Source: Paenibacillus sp. MMS20-IR301 (GTDB taxonomy: Bacteria > Bacillota > Bacilli > Paenibacillales > Paenibacillaceae). From it: a stretch of 64,000 nt of DNA. The notes under the pieces were generated by a model, which saw only the letters and a program-made list of their open reading frames with translations, was not told the origin of the DNA and ran no database searches. Below are positions 47,297 to 56,203 of this stretch, piece after piece. The DNA lies in contig NZ_CP135275.1 of assembly GCF_032302195.1 (NCBI RefSeq), forward strand, positions 5,666,001 to 5,730,000. Direction: 5' to 3'. The translations under genes and the position numbers were made by a program. Positions within the stretch are counted from its first letter, which is position 1, and each line of letters starts with the position of its first letter.

Positions 47297-48520
47297 TCAT
47301 CCATGCTCGCTGACGAACGATACGAATGTATAGATCTCTCCATACCGCTCACCTGCTGCTTCTATCGTATCGGCATCCAGCCGTTTCACCGTCTTCAGAT
47401 CGTCCGGACCCGCAGCCAGCCGTGTTACTACGGCATGGCCTTCATTCCGCAGCCGTGCGGCCTCTTCCAGGCCCTCCTGGCGCCGCAAAGCATCGTATTG
47501 CACCAGTACGGGCAACTCTTCCTCTTCAGGCTCACCCGGTACACCGTCCAGAATCCGGTTTGTCTTCAGTGAGAAGCCTGTGGCTGGAATCGGCCGTCCA
47601 AACTGCTGAAGCAGATTGTTATAGCGCCCGCCGCTGCATACCGGGAAGCCCAGATCTGCTGCATACCCCTCAAAGGTCATGCCGGTATAATAGGAGAAGT
47701 CCCCGATCATGGTCAGATCGATCAGCACATGCCGGGAAACGCCATAAGCAGCCAGCACTTCCCATACCTTGCACAGATGTTCAATGGAGGTGCGGGCCAG
47801 CGGATGGCTGCTCAGCTCCAGCGCCTGGCCGCAGATTTCCTTGCCGCCGCGCAGCCGCAGCAGCCCGTCCAGCTCCTGCTTCTGGGCTTCCGGCAGCTCG
47901 AGGCGCTGCAGTGCCTCACGGAAGGCAACATAATCGCGGCCCAGCAGATGGCTCTTCAATTCCTCCTGGGCGTCCGGGAGGCCTGAAACGGCTTCCTGGA
48001 ACAATCCGTCAAGAAAACCGACATGCCCGAGCGCAATTTTGAAAGACTTCACACCTGCCGCCTGCAGCGAAGCAATGGCCAGCGCAACCACTTCGGCATC
48101 GGCCTCCGGTGAATCATCACCGACCAGCTCAACACCGGTCTGGAAGAATTCAGCCTCCCGGCCGGCCTCCTCTTCAATTGCCCGGAAGACATTCGCATGA
48201 TAAGACAGGCGGAGCGGCAACGGTTCATCTTTGAGTAAGGAGGCGACCACACGGGCTACTGGCGCTGTCATTTCCGAGCGCAGTACTAGTGCCTGGCCGC
48301 GGTTGTTAAGTAATTTGTACAGCTTCTGGTCTGATGTGGAGCTGGCCACACCGACCGTATCGTAATACTCAAGCGTAGGAGTAATCATTTGGCTGTAGCC
48401 CCAGCGGCTCATGCAGTGCAGCACATCATTCTCAATCTTGCGCAGCTTCGTTACCGCACGCGGCAGATAATCGCGCACACCGGCGGGCTTTTCGAATCCT
48501 TTGGGTTTACTCATATTCAT
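47297..48520 (-). CDS. hisZ: ATP phosphoribosyltransferase regulatory subunit HisZ
   Basis: A class II histidyl-tRNA-synthetase-like protein without aminoacylation, which forms an octamer with short HisG and gives it histidine feedback. The 407-residue sequence has GVRDYLPRAVTKLRKIE, motif-2-like LRSEMTAPVARVVAS, and FEGYAADLGFPVCSGGRYNNLLQQFG. It is the first gene of the operon. GAGGTGA precedes ATG 48520; ATG 48514 is an alternative. Confidence 0.94.
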   Translation of the reverse strand: MNMSKPKGFEKPAGVRDYLPRAVTKLRKIENDVLHCMSRWGYSQMITPTLEYYDTVGVASSTSDQKLYKLLNNRGQALVLRSEMTAPVARVVASLLKDEPLPLRLSYHANVFRAIEEEAGREAEFFQTGVELVGDDSPEADAEVVALAIASLQAAGVKSFKIALGHVGFLDGLFQEAVSGLPDAQEELKSHLLGRDYVAFREALQRLELPEAQKQELDGLLRLRGGKEICGQALELSSHPLARTSIEHLCKVWEVLAAYGVSRHVLIDLTMIGDFSYYTGMTFEGYAADLGFPVCSGGRYNNLLQQFGRPIPATGFSLKTNRILDGVPGEPEEEELPVLVQYDALRRQEGLEEAARLRNEGHAVVTRLAAGPDDLKTVKRLDADTIEAAGERYGEIYTFVSFVSEHG

Positions 48521-48871
48521 GGGTCACCTCGTCAGTTGACATATAATAGTTCTAGCATTCACTATTGTACTGGAAATTTATAATTGCTTTACTATGGTAA
48601 AGTGGTAGCAAATTAAAGCGTCCTTGATATGGTATCATGGACTGCTCTTTTCCGTCAATTGAACCCTTTGTATAAGAATAAATATACCTCTCCCCTTGTC
48701 CGCCGTACAGTGCATGCTTACAAACATGGAGCTTCGGCAGTATTAGAATATTTCCGGCCTATGCATTGCAAGTATTACTTTACAAATGAGGAATGACCGG
48801 AGTAGAATACAGACAAAGTTGTATACAAGTATACAGGTAAATTGATAAAAACTGCTGAGGAGTGAAGAACA
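48521..48871. other. Divergent regulatory interval between his operon and gnd
   Basis: About 350 bases between two divergent operons, AT-rich. It contains the perfect inverted repeat CTTTAC-TATG-GTAAAG (48587-48602) near candidate -10 sequences (TACAAT on the minus strand) for hisZ. I found no T-box signature (no AGGGTGG-type antiterminator) and no terminator in the leader, so histidine control by a T-box is unlikely here. On the gnd side TATACAAGTATA is another palindrome. Confidence 0.5.
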
Positions 48872-49789
48872 ATGAAGCTGGGCCTGATCGGACTGGGCAA
48901 AATGGGCTATAACCTGGCACTGAATCTGCTGAACCATAAGCATGAGCTTGTAGTCAGCGACATTAATCCGCAAGTGGGCGAGCAATTAGCAGGGTATGGC
49001 GCTGCTCCGGCTGCCTCTTTGGAGGAATTGGTCGCTATGCTTGCGCCTCCCCGGGTGATTTGGGTAATGGTGCCTGCCGGTGAGGTTGTGGAAGGGGTAA
49101 TTACTACCCTTGCCGGACTGCTGGAGCCGGGTGACATTCTGATTGACGGCGGCAACTCTCACTACCGTGAATCCGCCGCCCGGGCGGAGCTGCTGCTGCA
49201 GCGCGGGATATACTTCTTCGATTCCGGCACCTCCGGCGGAACCGAAGGTGCTGCACACGGGGCATGCTTCATGGTTGGCGGTGATGCGGCCGTATTCCGC
49301 ACCATTGAACCGTTATTCCGCGATCTGGCTGTAGATCAGGGCTATCTGTATGCAGGGGAAAGCGGAAGCGGGCATTTCCTGAAGATGATTCATAACGGCA
49401 TCGAATACGGCATGATGCAATCCATTGCTGAGGGCTTCGAGCTGCTTGAGCGCAGCAGCTTCAGCTTCAACTATGAGGATGTCGCCCGGCTGTGGTCCAG
49501 CGGCTCCGTCATCCGCGGCTGGCTGATGGAGCTGGCTCAGCAGGCTTTTGCCAAAGACCCTAAACTCTCCGGCATCCGCGGTGTGATGCAGAGCTCAGGT
49601 GAGGGCAAATGGACGGTGCAGACCGCCCTCGAGCTGGAGGCCAGCACTCCGGTTATAGCCCTGTCACTCCTGATGCGCTACCGCTCTCTGCAGGAGGATA
49701 CGTTCCACGGGAAGGTGGTCGCTGCCCTGCGGAATGAATTTGGCGGCCACGCCGTCCTGCCGGGTAACGGAGCGTTTAGCTGCTGCTAA
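48872..49789 (+). CDS. gnd: 6-phosphogluconate dehydrogenase, decarboxylating, short form
   Basis: Converts 6-phosphogluconate to ribulose 5-phosphate. At 305 residues it is the short, usually NAD-linked form (B. subtilis YqeC-like), not the 470-residue pentose-pathway enzyme. It has GLIGLGKMGYNLA for the dinucleotide, IDGGNSHYRES for substrate, and the catalytic Lys in GHFLKMIHNGIEYG. The start is ATG 48872 behind GAGGAGTG. With the adjacent gntR and gntK it forms a gluconate catabolic set. Confidence 0.9.
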   Translation: MKLGLIGLGKMGYNLALNLLNHKHELVVSDINPQVGEQLAGYGAAPAASLEELVAMLAPPRVIWVMVPAGEVVEGVITTLAGLLEPGDILIDGGNSHYRESAARAELLLQRGIYFFDSGTSGGTEGAAHGACFMVGGDAAVFRTIEPLFRDLAVDQGYLYAGESGSGHFLKMIHNGIEYGMMQSIAEGFELLERSSFSFNYEDVARLWSSGSVIRGWLMELAQQAFAKDPKLSGIRGVMQSSGEGKWTVQTALELEASTPVIALSLLMRYRSLQEDTFHGKVVAALRNEFGGHAVLPGNGAFSCC

Positions 49790-49880
49790 AGCGTTGGTGA
49801 CGTGAGGACATTGTATGTTAAAATCGACTAGAGAGTCTGATTCTGGCCTATACAATAATCACATAGAGGAGTCGTTTCAC

Positions 49881-50552
49881 ATGCAATATCCCGTCACCTG
49901 GCTGAAAGGGGCTTCGCTTGGAGAATCTATCGCCTGTGAACTCAGGCTGCAAATTATAAATGAGCAGATCAAACCGGGCGAGGTGCTCTCCGAGAACCGG
50001 ATTGCTGCAGATTTCAATACCAGCCGCTCCCCTGTCCGCGAAGCGTTCAAGGCTTTATCGGGCGAGGGATTAATCCGTCTGGAACGGATGGGAGCCGTGG
50101 TGGTGGGCCTGAGTCTCCAGGATGTGAAAGAGCTGTATGATGTGCGGTATCTTATCGAGAGCTTTGCCCTGCAAAGGCTCGCCGCAGCCAGCCAGGACGG
50201 GCTGATTCTGCGGCTTGAGCAGCTGATTGACCAGATGAAGCTGGCGGTTAAATATAATAATTCCGTTGAGTTTGCACAGCAGGACTTTGCTTTTCACGAG
50301 ACGATTGTCACTGAAGCAAGCCATACCCGGATTCTGCACTTGTGGAACAGCATCCGTCATATTGTTATGACCGTCATTCTGATTACCACTGAACAGGTCT
50401 TCTCCCTGGGGGAAGAGCGGATGAACTGGGTGGCTGAGAAGCACCGCACACTGGTGGAAGCTCTGCGCTCCGGCAACCCGGATACGCTACACAGGGTAGT
50501 TCAGGACTATTTCGAAGATTCCGGAAAGACCTTGACCCGCAGCCTGTCTTAA
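49881..50552 (+). CDS. GntR/FadR-type transcriptional regulator
   Basis: A 223-residue regulator. The frame opens at 49815, but ATG 49881 is preceded by GAGGAG at 9 bases. The N-terminal winged helix (LGESIACELRLQIINEQIKP, then RIAADFNTSRSPVREAFKAL) is of GntR type, and the C-terminal all-helical FCD domain (DFAFHETIVTEASH and WVAEKHRTLVEAL) supplies Asp/His metal ligands for an acid ligand. Between gnd and gntK, it is probably the gluconate-responsive repressor. Confidence 0.88.
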   Translation: MQYPVTWLKGASLGESIACELRLQIINEQIKPGEVLSENRIAADFNTSRSPVREAFKALSGEGLIRLERMGAVVVGLSLQDVKELYDVRYLIESFALQRLAAASQDGLILRLEQLIDQMKLAVKYNNSVEFAQQDFAFHETIVTEASHTRILHLWNSIRHIVMTVILITTEQVFSLGEERMNWVAEKHRTLVEALRSGNPDTLHRVVQDYFEDSGKTLTRSLS

Positions 50553-50654
50553 TAACTGATTAACTGAGAACGTTCTGTCTGCTTATCCTAGGCTGATTTG
50601 TAGCTCTGCGGCTGCCGGATGACAGAGGAATTCGCGGAAAGAAGGTCTGAACCG

Positions 50655-52205
50655 TTGAGTACATCCTCATCCTATATGATCGGTGTAGATATCGGCACCA
50701 CCAGCACCAAGGCTGTCCTCTTTGAGGAGAACGGCCGTATCGTTACCCAGAGCAGCCAGGGTTACCCGCTGCACCAGCCTTCCTCTTCTGTCGCTGAGCA
50801 GGACCCGGAACAGATCCTGCAGGCCGTAATGGATACCCTGGCTACAGTCATGCAAGCCAGTCAGCTGCCGCCGGAACAGATTCTGCTTGTCTCCTTCAGC
50901 TCGGCTATGCATAGCGTTATTGCGGCAGATGCTTCAGGCAAGCCGCTGACCGCCTGTATCACCTGGGCCGACAACCGGAGCAGCAGCTACGCCCGGAAGC
51001 TGAAGGACGAGCTGAACGGACATGAGTTGTATAGACGGACCGGAACACCGGTTCACCCTATGTCCCCTATTACCAAGCTGATGTGGCTCTGCAGCGAGCA
51101 GCCGGAGCTGTTCCGGCAGACCCGTAAGTTCATCTCGATCAAAGAATACATCTTCTTCAAGCTGTTTGGTGAATATGTAATCGACTATTCCATCGCTTCA
51201 TCTACAGGAATGTTTAATCTGGAACAGCTGGACTGGGATGCTGAGGCGCTGGAGATTGCCGGCATTACCGCGGAGCATCTCTCCACACCCGTGCCTACCA
51301 CACATATCATGAAGGAGCTGCTGCCCGAAATGGCGGAGGCGCTTGGACTGCTGCCTTCCACGCCCTTCATCGTCGGAGCCAGTGATGGTGTCCTCTCTAA
51401 CCTCGGGGTTGGTGCGATCAAGCCGGGAGTTATCGCTGCTACAATTGGAACCAGCGGGGCCATCCGCACTGTCGTTGACCGCCCGCTGACCGATCCCAAA
51501 GGGCGGACCTTCTGTTATGCGCTTACCGCCAGGCACTGGGTCATTGGCGGGCCCGTGAATAACGGCGGCATGCTGTTCCGCTGGGTACGGGATGAGTTTG
51601 CTGCCTCTGAGGTTGAGACTGCCAAACGCCTTGGGATAGATCCCTATGAGGTACTGACACGGATCGCCGGGCAGGTACCCCCGGGCAGTAACGGCCTGCT
51701 CTTTCATCCCTACCTGACGGGAGAACGGGCGCCCCTGTGGAATCCCGATGCCCGCGGCTCCTTCTTCGGGCTGAGCATGAATCATCATAAGGAGCATATG
51801 ATCCGCGCAGTGCTGGAGGGGGTAATCTTCAATATGTACACCGTTCTGCTTGCCATGGAGGAGATCATCGGGCGTCCGGGCACCATCCTGGCTACCGGCG
51901 GGTTCGCCCGCTCTGCACTCTGGAGACAGATGATGGCCGATATTTTTGACCAGGAGGTAATCATTCCCGAGAGCTTTGAAAGCTCGTGCCTTGGAGCAGC
52001 TGTACTGGGATTATATGCCATAGGCCGCGTCGATTCACTGGATGCTGTATACCCGATGATCGGCTCTACCCACCGGCACGAACCTGTGCCCGAACATGCC
52101 AAAGTCTATAAACAGCTCCTGCCCATCTATATATCCGTATACCGCAGCCTGGAAAGCCAATATGAGGCGATTGCCGAGTTCCAGCGCGGTCAGGCCGGGG
52201 AATGA
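50655..52205 (+). CDS. gntK: Gluconokinase, FGGY family
   Basis: Phosphorylates gluconate to 6-phosphogluconate, the substrate of the adjacent gnd. I place the start at TTG 50655, which has AGAAGG 9 bases upstream; ATG 50619 lacks a ribosome binding site. The 516-residue protein has the FGGY ATP/Mg blocks YMIGVDIGTTSTKAVLF, the Trp/Asp in CITWADNRS, GPVNNGGMLFRW, and ATGGFARSALW near the C-terminus. No gluconate permease gene is nearby. Confidence 0.9.
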   Translation: MSTSSSYMIGVDIGTTSTKAVLFEENGRIVTQSSQGYPLHQPSSSVAEQDPEQILQAVMDTLATVMQASQLPPEQILLVSFSSAMHSVIAADASGKPLTACITWADNRSSSYARKLKDELNGHELYRRTGTPVHPMSPITKLMWLCSEQPELFRQTRKFISIKEYIFFKLFGEYVIDYSIASSTGMFNLEQLDWDAEALEIAGITAEHLSTPVPTTHIMKELLPEMAEALGLLPSTPFIVGASDGVLSNLGVGAIKPGVIAATIGTSGAIRTVVDRPLTDPKGRTFCYALTARHWVIGGPVNNGGMLFRWVRDEFAASEVETAKRLGIDPYEVLTRIAGQVPPGSNGLLFHPYLTGERAPLWNPDARGSFFGLSMNHHKEHMIRAVLEGVIFNMYTVLLAMEEIIGRPGTILATGGFARSALWRQMMADIFDQEVIIPESFESSCLGAAVLGLYAIGRVDSLDAVYPMIGSTHRHEPVPEHAKVYKQLLPIYISVYRSLESQYEAIAEFQRGQAGE

Positions 52206-52243
52206 CGCAGCAGCAGCATATCAAGTATATCCCCGGTTAAACC

Positions 52244-52290
52244 AAAAGCGCCGTCCGGCCCGCATCTGCGGCCAGTCGGCGCTTTGTTTA
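52244..52290. terminator. Terminator between gntK and acyltransferase gene
   Basis: AAAGCGCCG and CGGCGCTTT flank an inner GGCC/GGCC pairing region, 40 bases after gntK. T-rich flanks on both sides allow use by the convergent gene. Confidence 0.7.
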
Positions 52291-52314
52291 TAAAAAGTTG
52301 CTTAGCTTATGCAG

Positions 52315-53472
52315 CTACACCGCTTTGCCCGGTGCTGATTTCACCTGCTGCGGAGCCGAGCCGAATACAATCCAGGCCGGCTTCACGTAACGGAAGGCGA
52401 ACGACACTACCATCCATGAGCCTAACATCGCTACCAGCCAGCCGCCGGCAATCGCCGCGGTGTAAGCAAGCGAGCCGCCATGAAACGGCAGTTTCCGGTA
52501 GAAGAAGAGCAGGGCGGGATGCAGCAGATAGATCCCGAAGGAGCAGGCTCCGGCTGAGAGCAGCAGCCGGGTCAGCAGGCTGCGTCCTGCCCCGTATAGC
52601 AGAAATGACAGCTGCAGCAGCACCAGACAGGAGAGCAGCGCATGTAGATTGGAGAAGCCCTCGTACCACAAGCTGTTAATGACTGTTTTCTTCGTATAAT
52701 TGTTAAACCACAGCTCGACATGAACAGCACCTGCTGCTATCCACATCACCCATAGCACCACCCAGCCAGCCCCTTTACCGGACCGCCAGCCTTCACGTGA
52801 AGGGATCAGCCACTTTTTGAGCGGGCTGTAATATACGGCAACGGCCGCACCCAGCAGGAAATAAGAGAAATACGTAATGGCCAGGCTGCCCTTGGACAGC
52901 TGCCAGTACCCGTGATTCGTCATATATTTGTTGAGCAGCACGAATCCCCATTGCAGGGCAAGGCCGATGAGCGGAGCCCAGGCGGCCATACGTCTGACCT
53001 TCTGCAGACACCAGAGTATCAGCGGAAACAGCACGTAGAACTGGATGATAATAATAATATAGTAGAGATGCGTATACGCTGTGCCAGTCCAGAGGTACTT
53101 GCCGAATTTGGCAGCCAGCTCCTGCACCGGCAGGCCCCAGGTATGCCCGGCTGTCATTTTCAGCATAAAGTACAGCACTGAAAAGACAAGATAAGGCACA
53201 ATAATATAGATCAGCCTGCGGCTATAGAACTTTGCAAGCGTCTTCCCGCCAAGCGGACGGTCAATATAGTTGTAGAACAGCACAAATCCGCTCAGGAATA
53301 CAAACGAAGGCACTGCGAACTGGCTGAACTTATTAATGAACAGAAACGGATGAAACATGGATGTACCTAGCGTTTCCGCCAGTGTCCGTGAAGTGGCATG
53401 GATCGCAATTACCGCAATAATCGCAATCGCCCGGAAGATATCAAGCTGGGGTATTCTTTCTTTTTGAGCCAT
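52315..53472 (-). CDS. Membrane acyltransferase (acyltransferase 3 family), copy 1
   Basis: A 385-residue integral membrane protein with about ten hydrophobic segments. It begins with the family signature RIPQLDIFRAIAIIAVIAIHATS, where the membrane His is catalytic, and contains FSQFAVPSFVFLSGFVLFYN and KFYSRRLIYIIVPYLVFSVLY. Such enzymes O-acylate cell-surface polysaccharides or peptidoglycan. It is clearly paralogous to the gene upstream (53503-54702) and is separated from it by 30 bases. AGGAGG precedes ATG 53472. Confidence 0.88.
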   Translation of the reverse strand: MAQKERIPQLDIFRAIAIIAVIAIHATSRTLAETLGTSMFHPFLFINKFSQFAVPSFVFLSGFVLFYNYIDRPLGGKTLAKFYSRRLIYIIVPYLVFSVLYFMLKMTAGHTWGLPVQELAAKFGKYLWTGTAYTHLYYIIIIIQFYVLFPLILWCLQKVRRMAAWAPLIGLALQWGFVLLNKYMTNHGYWQLSKGSLAITYFSYFLLGAAVAVYYSPLKKWLIPSREGWRSGKGAGWVVLWVMWIAAGAVHVELWFNNYTKKTVINSLWYEGFSNLHALLSCLVLLQLSFLLYGAGRSLLTRLLLSAGACSFGIYLLHPALLFFYRKLPFHGGSLAYTAAIAGGWLVAMLGSWMVVSFAFRYVKPAWIVFGSAPQQVKSAPGKAV

Positions 53473-53502
53473 TGTCTTTCCTCCTGCTGTTAACCTGTTA
53501 TG

Positions 53503-54702
53503 TTATGATTTGCTGATTTCTTTCCCTGCAGACATCCTTCCGCTGCCGCCTGCCACAGACCCGTTCACAAGTGAACGCGGTACATTACCGAGGGCAACCC
53601 ATGAAATACGGATACGGCGGAAAGCGAATTGCACAATGATCCAGCTGCCGGCCAGCGCCGCAAACAAACCGCCATAAACGTATAATACATACACAAGTGA
53701 GTCTGTAGGGATGCTCTGGCCGAATCTGCGGTAGACGGCAAGGAGCAGCGGATGAATCAGGTATACCGCGAACGAGAGCTCACCCAGCCGGGTTAACCAA
53801 GCAGTAATTGCCGCTGGTGCCTTGCGGTAGATTACAAAGGTGGTGTAGAGCAGCATTAAAGCTGATAGCATCGTATGTATATTCCATAACAGCTCGTACC
53901 AGAGCGAGTCGGTCCAGATCCCGTAATGGCGCGCTCTGTACCACAGCTGTACATGTATAAAGGCGGCTGCCAGCCACATGACCGTAAGCAGTACTGTCCG
54001 TACTTTATATCTGACTTCCAGTTCACGCCAGGGCCTCATCAGCCACAGCTTCATCTGCTCAAATCGGATAGCCATGTACGCCCCGAGCATATAGTAAGCC
54101 AGGTAGGAGATGGACAAGCTTCCCTTCTCCACAATATGCAGCTGATATTTGTTCCAGAAGATGAACCCCCACTGCAGCGCCAGACCGAGCGGGAACGCCC
54201 AGCGTACCCAGAACTGTGAGCTTTGCAGCAGCTTCAGCAGCAGCGGGAACAGCAGGTAGAACTGGATGCTGATAAATACGAAATATAAATGGGCATACGC
54301 CGAACCTGTGAACAATGCCGCAAGGAAACTTGTAATACTCTTCGCCGGATGCTGTGTCAGTATTCCGTTTACGTACAGGGTCAGCCCGTAATAAGCGGCC
54401 GATGCCAGCAGATACGGCAGGAGAATGAACTTAAGCCTCCTCCGGTAAAAGCTCCCGATCAGGCTGCGGTTGACCGGACGTCCATAATAATTATAGAACA
54501 ATACAAAGCTGCTAAGAAAAATAAATGACGGTGTACCGAATTTGAAGAAAATGTTGATCCAGTTCAGCCAGTAATAATAAGGCGACTGAAGTGCCAGCTC
54601 CCCGGCGGCAAATGATGATGAGTGAACATGTAATACGCCAAGGATGGCTAAAGCACGGAAAATATCAAGCTGGGGCAGTCGTTCCTGTTTGGCAGCATTC
54701 AC
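53503..54702 (-). CDS. Membrane acyltransferase (acyltransferase 3 family), copy 2
   Basis: A 399-residue membrane protein with the same topology and signature blocks as its neighbour: RLPQLDIFRALAILGVLHVHSS, FKFGTPSFIFLSSFVLFYN and YRRRLKFILLPYLLASAAYY. The start is GTG 54702, 7 bases after GAGGAG. The parallel layout and shared motifs (LDIFRA, FVLFYNY, RxHP-type loops) mark a tandem duplication. The C-terminus is longer and basic. The acceptor is probably a surface glycopolymer. Confidence 0.88.
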   Translation of the reverse strand: MNAAKQERLPQLDIFRALAILGVLHVHSSSFAAGELALQSPYYYWLNWINIFFKFGTPSFIFLSSFVLFYNYYGRPVNRSLIGSFYRRRLKFILLPYLLASAAYYGLTLYVNGILTQHPAKSITSFLAALFTGSAYAHLYFVFISIQFYLLFPLLLKLLQSSQFWVRWAFPLGLALQWGFIFWNKYQLHIVEKGSLSISYLAYYMLGAYMAIRFEQMKLWLMRPWRELEVRYKVRTVLLTVMWLAAAFIHVQLWYRARHYGIWTDSLWYELLWNIHTMLSALMLLYTTFVIYRKAPAAITAWLTRLGELSFAVYLIHPLLLAVYRRFGQSIPTDSLVYVLYVYGGLFAALAGSWIIVQFAFRRIRISWVALGNVPRSLVNGSVAGGSGRMSAGKEISKS

Positions 54703-55017
54703 TATAAGACTCCTCTTCTCTGCTAATGATCGCTGATGACCGGCGCCTAGCGGAAGTAATAGCTATCAGGAAGTCTGCCCCTGCTGATTGTTCATTCTGA
54801 TAAGTGCTGTGCGCCTATCCGCGGTAAGATCCGCTTCTGCACTACAAGTATATCTTGAGTATATACCCGCCGAACACTTAAAGGTTGCTGAAGATTAGTA
54901 TTTTTAAGGAAAAGCTGTTTCTGCTTGTTGAATTATGCAAATTACGCAAGAAACCCTGCAGCTCCTGCGCAACTACACGCAATATGAAACTGCAGGGTTA
55001 ATAACCTGGCTTATACT
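54703..55017. other. Intergenic interval before the acyltransferase pair
   Basis: About 315 bases with no supported gene. Near 54949-54999 AACCCTGCAG and CTGCAGGGTT can pair over a 31-base loop just past the stop of the gene at 55018, probably its transcript end. The remainder should hold the promoter of the acyltransferase pair, but I see no clear -35/-10. Confidence 0.4.
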
Positions 55018-55548
55018 CTATTCTTCTGCGAAGCGCTCTTCAGCAAGGCCTGCAGGATGCTCTGTGGAAGCAGGACGCAGCTCGCGCAGCGGATTGCCCC
55101 CGACGAACGTGCCGGCGGCCACATTTTTATGCACAACAGAACCCGCCGCAACGACGGCCCCATCCCCGATGGTGACACCAGGCAGAATTGTGGTATTTGC
55201 TCCAATCAGCACATTTTCGCCAATGACGACCTCACCGAGACGATACTCTTTAATGAGATATTCATGGGCAAGAATCGTTGTGTTATAGCCTATTACCGAG
55301 TTCTCTCCAACTGTAATCATTTCCGGAAAAAACACATCGACCATCGCCATCAGTCCAAACGCTGTATGCTTGCCTACCTTCATACCGAGTACCCGGCGGT
55401 AGATCCAGTTCTTGAGCGGCAGAATCGGACAATACCGGGCAATCTGGATAAAGATAAAATTGCGCACACCCTTCCATGGACTGACTGTGCGGTAAATATA
55501 CCAGAGTGAATTATGCCCCTCTACCGGATAGCGGGTTATCTTTCTCAC
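55018..55548 (-). CDS. Hexapeptide-repeat acyltransferase (YvoF-like)
   Basis: A 176-residue left-handed beta-helix transferase with hexad repeats from about residue 60 to 150: VGENSVIGYNTTILA, then LGEVVIGENVLIGANTTILP and VTIGDGAVVAAGSVVHKNV. It ends GTFVGGNPLRELR, typical of NodL/LacA-type O-acetyltransferases; His in ILAHEY could be catalytic. It starts 2 bases after ppaX and matches yvoF of the B. subtilis hprK-lgt-yvoD-ppaX-yvoF cluster. Confidence 0.85.
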   Translation of the reverse strand: MRKITRYPVEGHNSLWYIYRTVSPWKGVRNFIFIQIARYCPILPLKNWIYRRVLGMKVGKHTAFGLMAMVDVFFPEMITVGENSVIGYNTTILAHEYLIKEYRLGEVVIGENVLIGANTTILPGVTIGDGAVVAAGSVVHKNVAAGTFVGGNPLRELRPASTEHPAGLAEERFAEE

Positions 55549-55550
55549 GG

Positions 55551-56195
55551 CTATCGCTCCTGCTCCACAATCGTATAGAGGTCCCTCATATCGTGGATGA
55601 TATAATCCGGTTCGTACTTGCGCAGAGTATCCTCACCCTTAAGCGACCAGGCTACTGCTGCTGCCCTTACACCCGCAGCCTTGGCAGATAGAATATCCAC
55701 CGCACTGTCGCCCACCATCAAGGTTTTACCGGGATCTACGCCAAGATTAGCCACTGCCGTAAGCACAGGCTCCGGATGAGGCTTCGGATGAGTGATCTCA
55801 TTTACCGTTACAATCGTATCCATGTATTTCAGCAGATCGAACATTTCCAGTGCTTTGAGTGTCGTAGGGCGTATCTTCGTAGTTACAATGCCAAGCTTGA
55901 TCCCGCGGCTTAACAAGCCTTCCATCGTCTCATTCACATGCGGGAATGAATCAATCAGCTCATCATGATGCGCATAATTGTATGAACGGTAGGACTGCTC
56001 CAGCGCAGCTGTATCCACCTGGCCGGAAAAAGCAGTTATCTGCTGCTGCAGCGTAGTACCCATATGAGGAATAATCTCCTCCCGGGTCAGGGCGGGCAGA
56101 TTATTCTCCTCCAGTGCATGCATAAACGAGCGGATAATCAGCTCATTGGTATTCACAATCGTGCCGTCCAGATCAAACAATACGCATTCTATCAT
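55551..56195 (-). CDS. ppaX: Pyrophosphatase PpaX (HAD superfamily)
   Basis: Hydrolyses the pyrophosphate released when HprK dephosphorylates HPr. The 214-residue protein has the HAD motifs LFDLDGTIVNT (nucleophile Asp near residue 8), GIVTTKIRP with the Thr, and VGDSAVDILSA with the metal Asp. It lies 8 bases after lgt in the hprK operon, which supports the name over a generic phosphoglycolate phosphatase. Confidence 0.88.
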   Translation of the reverse strand: MIECVLFDLDGTIVNTNELIIRSFMHALEENNLPALTREEIIPHMGTTLQQQITAFSGQVDTAALEQSYRSYNYAHHDELIDSFPHVNETMEGLLSRGIKLGIVTTKIRPTTLKALEMFDLLKYMDTIVTVNEITHPKPHPEPVLTAVANLGVDPGKTLMVGDSAVDILSAKAAGVRAAAVAWSLKGEDTLRKYEPDYIIHDMRDLYTIVEQER

Positions 56196-56203
56196 TAGCC
56201 CAA

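Noticed and set aside
48521-48871. T-box or other riboswitch ahead of hisZ
   Set aside because: No antiterminator signature, specifier-loop layout or terminator could be found in the leader.
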